Below are positions 1-4,533 of a DNA stretch of 6,337 bases, in pieces. The first letter of the stretch is position 1. The number at the start of each line of letters is the position of its first letter. Source of the DNA: Armatimonadota bacterium (GTDB lineage: Bacteria; Cloacimonadota; Cloacimonadia; Cloacimonadales; TCS61); the NCBI GenBank assembly GCA_030612605.1, contig JAUWNO010000135.1, positions 1 through 6,337 on the forward strand, given 5' to 3'. A program made the translations under genes and the position numbers. The notes under the pieces are model-generated. The model did not search any database. It was given only the letters and a program-made list of their open reading frames with translations, and had not been told where the DNA came from.

Positions 1-1
1 A

Positions 2-106
2 GCAACACAAAAGTTCAAGGACAAAGGAAACTTTTTGAACATCGTGAGCATAATAGCAGAAGATGTTTTATTAAAAATTTATGATTTCCAAAGAAAATTA
101 GTTTAA
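2..106 (+). CDS. possible 3' end of an upstream gene (partial)
   Basis: This frame is open from the window edge and ends with TAA 14 nt before the radical SAM gene. It gives 34 residues ending in an amphipathic, helix-like stretch (IIAEDVLLKIYDFQRKLV). The other two plus frames close earlier, at TGA 82-84 and TGA 34-36. The short gap to a well-formed ribosome binding site would suit an upstream member of the same operon. The fragment is too short to name, and an open run of this length can arise by chance, so it is a tentative call based on position and plausible composition. Confidence 0.4.
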   Translation, partial: ATQKFKDKGNFLNIVSIIAEDVLLKIYDFQRKLV

Positions 107-120
107 AAAAGGAGTTAATT

Positions 121-1566
121 ATGAAATCAATTAGTTTTAGCGAATTTATTGCAAAGCAAATTGCAAATCTAAGTTCGATCACAAAAGCATGGAAGGTCAT
201 TTTACCACCTCTCGAGAAAACAGCATATAAATTTTATGTTGATAAAGGTGACCCTGTAAAAGTTGGTCCGAGACGCCAACGAGAAGACAAGTTTTATATA
301 GCATCAAATATTGTGCGTGCTGCATTTAAATCGTATGATAACGGCTCTCCTGCAGTACGAGATTGTATGATCAATTTATTTCTCAAAGCGTTTCTGACAA
401 AGAGCAACAGAATAAAAAAAATGAAAAAATTTGAAAAGGAATACGGTACAATGCCACCATCCTTTCTGACAATTTCACCCGGAGGAAATTGTAATCTTCG
501 TTGTAAAGACTGCTATGCAGCGAGTGTTTCCAAAGGACTTCCTTCTCTTTCTTTTGAAGATGTAGAACGAATCCTCAAAGAAAAATATGAGAAATGGGGA
601 AGCTGGTTCACGGTTATTTCCGGTGGAGAACCATTCCTCTGGAAAGATGGAAACGTGGATATCATAGAAGTGGCAAGACTTCATCCCGAACAATATTTTC
701 TTGTTTACACAAATGGCACTCTTATAGATAAAGAAAAAGCAAAAAGACTGGCAGAAGTTGGAAATATAACAACAGCTATTTCTGTTGAAGGATTTGAAAA
801 AGAAACAGACGAACGAAGAGGAAAGGGAACATACAAAAAAATTCTTACTGCCTTTAAAAATCTGCGAAATGCAGGTGTTCCGTTTGGCATTTCTGTTACT
901 GCTACACCTGAGAATGCAGAACTTCTCATCTCCAAAGAAATGATCAAATTTTACTTCGATGAACAGGGAGCCGTTTATGAATGGCTTTTCCAATATATGC
1001 CGATTGGAAGAGGTGTGGAAGTTGAACATCAGGTTTCTCCTGAACTGCGAACAAAAATGTGGTCTCGGGAGCAAGAAATAGTTCGGAAAGAACGAAAATT
1101 TTTTGCTGATTTCTGGAATGGTGGAACTTTTTCTTCCGGTTGCATTGCCGGTGGTCGTACCGGAGGTTATCTCTACATAGATTGGAATGGCAATATTTAT
1201 ACCTGCGTTTTCGTTCCCTTCTGGAAAGACAATGTTCATGATCTCAAGAAACAGGGAAAAACACTAACTGATGCTTTGTTTTCTGATTTATTCAAAGGAG
1301 TTCGTGATTGGCAACTGTCATATAATTTTATGTGTCAACCGGATGTTCGGGGAAATGAGATAAGACCTTGCTTTATAAGAGATCACCACAAAGAAGCGCA
1401 TGATTTGTTCGTAAAAACAGAATCAAAACCAGGTTATCCTTCAGCAGCAATTTGTTTGCATGATCAAGATTATTACAACAAAATGATTAGGTATGATGAA
1501 GAACTTGCTGAACTTCTCGATCCGATCTGGGAAGAACAATATCTCGAACCCGGTAGTAAGAAATAA
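121..1566 (+). CDS. radical SAM protein with SPASM-like C-terminal cysteines
   Basis: Cytoplasmic radical SAM enzyme of 481 residues. The signature CxxxCxxC is C124-NLR-C128-KD-C131-Y, which in this superfamily binds the 4Fe-4S cluster that cleaves S-adenosylmethionine. The SAM-contacting motif SGGEP follows at 167-171. The C-terminal part carries C341, then C362 in a WNGNIYTC segment, and C405, C417 and C445. This resembles SPASM/twitch domains, which hold auxiliary Fe-S clusters, and the DWNGNIYTC stretch is typical of them. Residues 1-114 form an N-terminal extension with no motif I recognise. The start is supported by GGAG at 111-114, 6 nt before the ATG. The substrate is unknown: SPASM relatives modify peptides, proteins or small molecules. 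Neighbouring genes point to the envelope and lipids, so lipid tailoring is possible but only inferred. The CNLRCKDC form does not match what I recall of HpnH. Family call is firm; function is open. Confidence 0.95.
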   Translation: MKSISFSEFIAKQIANLSSITKAWKVILPPLEKTAYKFYVDKGDPVKVGPRRQREDKFYIASNIVRAAFKSYDNGSPAVRDCMINLFLKAFLTKSNRIKKMKKFEKEYGTMPPSFLTISPGGNCNLRCKDCYAASVSKGLPSLSFEDVERILKEKYEKWGSWFTVISGGEPFLWKDGNVDIIEVARLHPEQYFLVYTNGTLIDKEKAKRLAEVGNITTAISVEGFEKETDERRGKGTYKKILTAFKNLRNAGVPFGISVTATPENAELLISKEMIKFYFDEQGAVYEWLFQYMPIGRGVEVEHQVSPELRTKMWSREQEIVRKERKFFADFWNGGTFSSGCIAGGRTGGYLYIDWNGNIYTCVFVPFWKDNVHDLKKQGKTLTDALFSDLFKGVRDWQLSYNFMCQPDVRGNEIRPCFIRDHHKEAHDLFVKTESKPGYPSAAICLHDQDYYNKMIRYDEELAELLDPIWEEQYLEPGSKK

Positions 1567-1618
1567 AAAAAATATCGTGATGCTCAATAAAGAACTAATG
1601 TTCAAATGGTGAATTAAT

Positions 1619-2026
1619 ATGCTAATAAATTTCGGAAAATTTGCAATAAGAGGAGTTGCCGGAGCAATTGTCGATACATCTGTGTTATGGATACTTACAA
1701 CACTTTTTTTTCGTTCCTATTTCACAAAATATGTATTGTCTCCGGCAATTTCCTATGAAATAGGAATTGCTGTAACTTATATTATCTGCTATTTCTGGAT
1801 ATGGAATCATAGAGTTCATAATGATAAATCTGATTTTTTTAGACTTTTTCTATCGTATAATTTTGCATTATTAATTTCTCTTGTTGTGAAAATAGGATTG
1901 CTAACTTTAATCAATGAACTTTTTCATTTTCATATCGTTATTTGTAATGTATTAGCATTATGTTTTTCCGGGATATTTAGCTTTTTTGCAAGTGAGAAGT
2001 TTATATTTATAAAAAGAGGATATTGA
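1619..2026 (+). CDS. GtrA-like four-helix membrane protein
   Basis: Inner-membrane protein of 135 residues, a normal length for the GtrA family. Four hydrophobic segments lie at about 9-31, 39-61, 75-99 and 104-125. The pattern fits GtrA: a glycine-rich first helix with an acidic residue (D19), an aromatic-Asn-Arg turn after helix 2 (WIWNHRV, 60-66), and a short basic C-terminus after an F-x-x-S-E-K-F-I-F stretch. Known members help move polyprenyl-linked sugars across the membrane or serve in cell-wall polysaccharide synthesis. No glycosyltransferase is visible nearby, so the sugar or lipid partner is unknown. A GGTGA at 1608-1612 gives a modest ribosome binding site. The stop is 3 nt before the next ATG, so translation is probably coupled. 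Codons are very A/T-rich, partly because the protein is rich in Phe and Ile. Confidence 0.85.
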   Translation: MLINFGKFAIRGVAGAIVDTSVLWILTTLFFRSYFTKYVLSPAISYEIGIAVTYIICYFWIWNHRVHNDKSDFFRLFLSYNFALLISLVVKIGLLTLINELFHFHIVICNVLALCFSGIFSFFASEKFIFIKRGY

Positions 2027-2029
2027 ATA

Positions 2030-2653
2030 ATGATTAAAAAAACATCAGCAATTATACTAACCGTAAGTTTATTTATGTTGATTGCAAATAATGCTTTTGC
2101 CAGTCTTTTAGAGCAAAGTTTGGATGAATCGACTTTAAAGTTATTACTGAACAGAGGTGAATTAATTCTTCTTGAGGAAAAAAATGGGAAACTAAAATAC
2201 ATTGATTATGCTATCCTAATAGATGCGCCGTTGGATAAAGTATGGCAGGTAATAACTGATTTTGAAAACTACCCTGGCTTTATACCAGGACATAAAGATT
2301 GTAACATTATAAAGAAAGAGAACAATGAAATTACAGTTGAATCTGCTGTAGAATTCAAATTTATGGGTATTGGCTCTACTGTTAGATATACTACCAAATA
2401 TATCTTAAAGAAACCCGAACTTATTATCATAGATACCGAAATAAATAGAGAGACAGGTCGTTATAAATTAATTCCGATTGATGAAGGAAAGCGTGTTGTG
2501 CTTTTCCGGACTAAGGAAGCTGTTGATGTAAACAATTTTGGTCGGGTGGCTAAGTTTTTGGTTATTCAAAAACCGGAGATGGAATTTTCCTTATATTTGT
2601 CTCCTCTCAGGATTAATATGAAAGCAATAAAAGAACGAGCAGAGCAATCATAA
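2030..2653 (+). CDS. exported SRPBCC/START-like (polyketide cyclase/COQ10-type) protein
   Basis: Protein of 207 residues with a clear Sec signal peptide: KK at 3-4, a hydrophobic core at about 7-19 and an AFA|S SPase I site after residue 24, which places it in the periplasm. Residues about 58-205 look like an SRPBCC (START/Bet v1-like) domain. The family opening is seen in IDAPLDKVWQVITDFENYPGF (63-84, beta strand then amphipathic helix ending in the usual D-F-x-x-Y-P-x-F). Alternating beta strands follow, then a C-terminal helix. Such domains form a deep hydrophobic cavity and bind lipids, quinones or polyketides; catalytic residues are not conserved across the family. An exported version beside an acyltransferase and an MMPL exporter suggests a periplasmic lipid carrier, by inference. 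The ribosome binding site GAGGA (2016-2020) lies in the 3' end of the GtrA gene, and the genes are 3 nt apart. Confidence 0.85.
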   Translation: MIKKTSAIILTVSLFMLIANNAFASLLEQSLDESTLKLLLNRGELILLEEKNGKLKYIDYAILIDAPLDKVWQVITDFENYPGFIPGHKDCNIIKKENNEITVESAVEFKFMGIGSTVRYTTKYILKKPELIIIDTEINRETGRYKLIPIDEGKRVVLFRTKEAVDVNNFGRVAKFLVIQKPEMEFSLYLSPLRINMKAIKERAEQS

Positions 2654-2673
2654 ACAGAAAAAGGAGAATTAAA

Positions 2674-3102
2674 ATGAAAAAAAGATTTTTCATATTAGCA
2701 GTTTTGTTAGTTATCACAATATCCGGTTGTAACGATGTTGTGAAAGCATTAACTACAACTATTTCAGGGAAAGTAAGCAATGATGGAGAAGCTGTTTCAG
2801 GAGCCTATGTCATACTATTGGAAGCAGGTGATGAAGTAACTCAGGGTATTTCGCTTTCCAATGGAATGATAACAAATTCTAATGGAAATTATACAATGGT
2901 TGCAGTAAGTGCGGGAGATTACTATGTAGCAGCAATAGAGGATGATAATAATAATATTGTCTTTGATCTGGAAACAGATAGAGTTGGCTATTATGGCGTG
3001 GCTGATACACTTTCAGGAGTTACAATTCCACAAACTCTCCATATCAGTAAGGGAGATGATTTAGAAGATATTGATATTACCGACCTGTATCAATTGCAGT
3101 AA
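2674..3102 (+). CDS. small lipoprotein with carboxypeptidase-regulatory/CnaB-like beta domain
   Basis: Lipoprotein of 142 residues. The signal peptide has KKR at 2-4, a hydrophobic run and the lipobox I-S-G-C with the modified cysteine at C19. The next residues are Asn-Asp rather than Asp at +2; if the E. coli Lol rule applies, this favours the outer membrane. The mature part (about residues 28-125) has the look of a carboxypeptidase regulatory-like or Cna B-type beta sandwich: ISGKVSNDGEAVSGAYV, then TNSNGNYTMVAVSAGDYYVAA, then an acidic D-D-N-N-N...D-x-x-T-D-R-V-G-Y-Y-G segment that may bind a metal ion. These domains usually serve as structural or binding modules. AGGAG at 2662-2666 sits 7 nt before the ATG and 20 nt separate it from the preceding gene. 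I know of no specific function. Confidence 0.85.
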   Translation: MKKRFFILAVLLVITISGCNDVVKALTTTISGKVSNDGEAVSGAYVILLEAGDEVTQGISLSNGMITNSNGNYTMVAVSAGDYYVAAIEDDNNNIVFDLETDRVGYYGVADTLSGVTIPQTLHISKGDDLEDIDITDLYQLQ

Positions 3103-3170
3103 TGTATAACGATTTTAATTGGGAGCTGGATATACCTGGGATTCAATAATTTTAAATTGATGAAAGAAAA
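3103..3170. other. 68-nt intergenic spacer, no clear signal
   Basis: This is one of the two longest gaps inside the gene run. I see no stem followed by a T-run, so no intrinsic terminator, and no convincing sigma-70-like promoter; hexamer pairs that could be proposed here are poor matches. The following acyltransferase gene also lacks a good ribosome binding site (only A-rich GAAAGAAAA just before the ATG), so this break could be an operon boundary or simply a slack spacer. Confidence 0.4.
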
Positions 3171-3794
3171 ATGATTTATTGGATTGTAAGACAAATTATA
3201 AAAATATATTTATTATCTTACCATAGATTTTCTATTCAAGAAATGGGAAAAATAGATAATAAAAAGCAATATATTTTTGCAGCAAATCATTTCAGTTTTT
3301 TAGATTTATTTATAATCATTGCTATAGCAAATAAGAAATCAATAGTAGCATACAAAGCAGATTTTTTTAATAAAATAATTCCAAGATTACTTCTATATCT
3401 TGTTAATGCTATCCCCATAAAAGGTGATACAATATGCCATAATTCAATTAAATATATTATTAAGGAAATTAACAACGGTAGAAATTTGTTAATATCTCCA
3501 GCTGGAAAAATTAGTAAAGAAGGGAAGTTACAGGAATTTAAAGATGGCACCAGTTTTATAGCATTTAAAACAAAAACAATGGTAGTGCCGGTTGCGATAA
3601 TTAATTCCAATAAGGCTTTACCTTTAGGTAAAACAATCCCCCGTCCTTATAAAATAATAGCAAAAATAGGAAAACCAATTGTAATAGACTTTTCTAATTC
3701 CAATAGGGAAGCAATTAAAAAATATACATTGATGATAAAAAATGAGATTATTTTACTTCTGAATCAGGGAAATAATAATGAAAAATTATTTTAA
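3171..3794 (+). CDS. PlsC-like lysophospholipid acyltransferase with altered substrate motifs
   Basis: Member of the PlsC/LPLAT acyltransferase family, 207 residues, a usual length for short 1-acylglycerol-3-phosphate acyltransferases. The catalytic HxxxxD is intact as N39-H40-FSFL-D45. Motif IV is intact as VVPVAI (138-143). Two other blocks differ from the canonical enzyme: the motif II position reads AIPIKGD (80-86) with Lys where Arg is common, and the motif III position reads SPAGKIS (109-115) where FPEGTRS is typical, so the Glu is Ala111. In canonical members these blocks contact the glycerol phosphate acceptor, so a different acyl acceptor is plausible. There is a hydrophobic N-terminus suited to membrane association. 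The gene is strikingly A/T-rich (hand count 155 G+C in positions 3181-3780, about 26%) and Ile-rich (about 37 of 207). The ribosome binding site is weak. Likely acts on the cytoplasmic face of the inner membrane. Confidence 0.88.
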   Translation: MIYWIVRQIIKIYLLSYHRFSIQEMGKIDNKKQYIFAANHFSFLDLFIIIAIANKKSIVAYKADFFNKIIPRLLLYLVNAIPIKGDTICHNSIKYIIKEINNGRNLLISPAGKISKEGKLQEFKDGTSFIAFKTKTMVVPVAIINSNKALPLGKTIPRPYKIIAKIGKPIVIDFSNSNREAIKKYTLMIKNEIILLLNQGNNNEKLF

Positions 3795-3815
3795 TATCTC
3801 AATTAAGGAAATTTT

Positions 3816-4325
3816 ATGAAAGGATGTTCAATTACAGTCTTCGTTGCACTTTTAATAGCGTTCATAATTGCAGGTTGCACTGAAAAAAACTTTGTTTCAG
3901 TACCGGATAGCTATAATGATCAAGGCAAAGAATTAATTTATGCTCCTGAGCGAGTAGAGGGTGAGAACTTCTGTGGTTCATTTTTGAAATTTACTCCAAA
4001 CTTAGATTTTCAAGCTGCAATAGACGATGCCATCGAAAAAGGACAAGAAAAATACGGAGAAGAATATGTTGTTCTTGCTGATATTATAGCCTGGTATGAA
4101 GTAACAAACTATGTAGTCTATTCAACATATTGTGCAAAAGTTACCGGATGGCCTGCTCGATTTGCTTATGACAGGTTTGACTTATCAAATTTTACAGGAG
4201 AAAATTTTCCAATAATATTTAATGGTAAACCTGTTTATTATCATAGCTCTACAGGTATAAGAAACGATTTTGATAATTTTGAATATACTATAAAAAATAT
4301 AAAAAAAGATATTGTAGGAGAATAA
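3816..4325 (+). CDS. small lipoprotein, TRL-like pattern
   Basis: Lipoprotein of 169 residues with a hydrophobic signal peptide and the lipobox I-A-G-C, modified cysteine C21, followed by Thr-Glu, so no Asp at +2. The mature region has G54-SF, then an amphipathic helix (about 65-80, AAIDDAIEKGQEKY), then VVLADI, then a Y-x-x-Y-S-T-Y-C-A-K-V-T-G segment (99-111). This order (G, Ala-rich helix, strand, aromatic strand ending in C-x-x-V-x-G) resembles the TRL-like small lipoprotein family, whose function is not established. Two further cysteines, C53 and C106, could form a disulfide in the periplasm. AAGGA at 3805-3809 is well placed before the ATG. The last codons overlap the ribosome binding site of the next small ORF, 4 nt away. 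The family name is tentative; the lipoprotein call is solid. Confidence 0.85.
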   Translation: MKGCSITVFVALLIAFIIAGCTEKNFVSVPDSYNDQGKELIYAPERVEGENFCGSFLKFTPNLDFQAAIDDAIEKGQEKYGEEYVVLADIIAWYEVTNYVVYSTYCAKVTGWPARFAYDRFDLSNFTGENFPIIFNGKPVYYHSSTGIRNDFDNFEYTIKNIKKDIVGE

Positions 4326-4329
4326 AAAT

Positions 4330-4461
4330 ATGAAAAATGCAAAAGAACTGCTCATAGTCTATCGATTAGCTAAAATTATAGGTTTAATTTTAATCATAGT
4401 ATTTGTTTATTGCTTCTATAAAGCACTGAATATTAAATTCTATGATGTAAATTACTTTTAA
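4330..4461 (+). CDS. 43-residue single-helix membrane ORF resembling an MMPL N-terminus
   Basis: Short ORF of 43 residues with one strong transmembrane segment (about 13-30), preceded by the cytoplasmic sequence MKNAKELLIVYR. A good ribosome binding site (GTAGGAG, 4314-4320) sits in the end of the preceding lipoprotein gene. Aligned without gaps to the first 43 residues of the downstream exporter it shares M1, E6, L7, Y11, R12, I16, I17, G18, I20, I22, F25, L33 and Y42, plus many conservative changes. It stops just where the exporter reads Y-L-P, at the start of its first periplasmic domain. It is therefore either a truncated exporter copy left by tandem duplication or a small membrane protein derived from one that still works, for instance as a partner of the exporter. 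Reading on past the stop does not restore exporter-like sequence, so a single point mutation does not explain it. Confidence 0.6.
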   Translation: MKNAKELLIVYRLAKIIGLILIIVFVYCFYKALNIKFYDVNYF

Positions 4462-4463
4462 TC

Positions 4464-4488
4464 TGTGCGATTAACCACAATAATTGTG
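4464..4488. promoter_or_regulatory. possible operator: overlapping TGTG/CACA inverted repeats
   Basis: In the 72-nt spacer before the exporter gene, TGTG (4464-4467) and CACA (4476-4479) are separated by 8 nt, the geometry of CRP/FNR-family sites. The second half also belongs to a perfect 13-base palindrome, CACAAT-A-ATTGTG (4476-4488). The inner bases of the TGTG-N8-CACA element are not symmetrical, and no clear promoter hexamers accompany it. The spacer has no T-run after the palindrome, so it is not a classical terminator. The same DNA may be a decayed copy of the lipoprotein gene end, in which case the symmetry could be chance. Confidence 0.25.
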
Positions 4489-4533
4489 AGACAACCTAAA
4501 ATAAAAATAAGGAAATAGTAGGAGAAAAAAAAT

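Noticed and set aside
15..200. Minus-strand open frame of 61 codons across the start of the radical SAM gene
   Set aside because: Phe/Ile/Leu-rich translation typical of antisense A+T-rich DNA, overlapping the ribosome binding site and start of a solid gene.
475..1239. 254-codon open frame on the minus strand
   Set aside because: It lies wholly inside the radical SAM gene, whose motifs are clear; its translation is Ser/Phe/Cys-rich low-quality sequence with no ribosome binding site or domain.
121..1566. Radical SAM protein as hopanoid enzyme HpnH, with the exporter as HpnN
   Set aside because: The cysteine motif context (CNLRCKDCYAAS) and SPASM-like tail do not match what I recall of HpnH, and no squalene or hopene genes are present.
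1567..1618. Possible terminator or repeat after the radical SAM gene (ATCGTGA and GCTCAATA resemble bases near 41-56)
   Set aside because: No stem with T-run, and the shared stretch is only about seven bases followed by loose similarity, consistent with chance.
1930..2202. Minus-strand open frame of 90 codons spanning the GtrA/START-like boundary
   Set aside because: Crosses two well-supported plus-strand genes and has no protein-like features.
3160..3174. Four-codon ORF (MKEK) overlapping the acyltransferase start as ATGA
   Set aside because: Too short and without a ribosome binding site; expected by chance in A-rich DNA.
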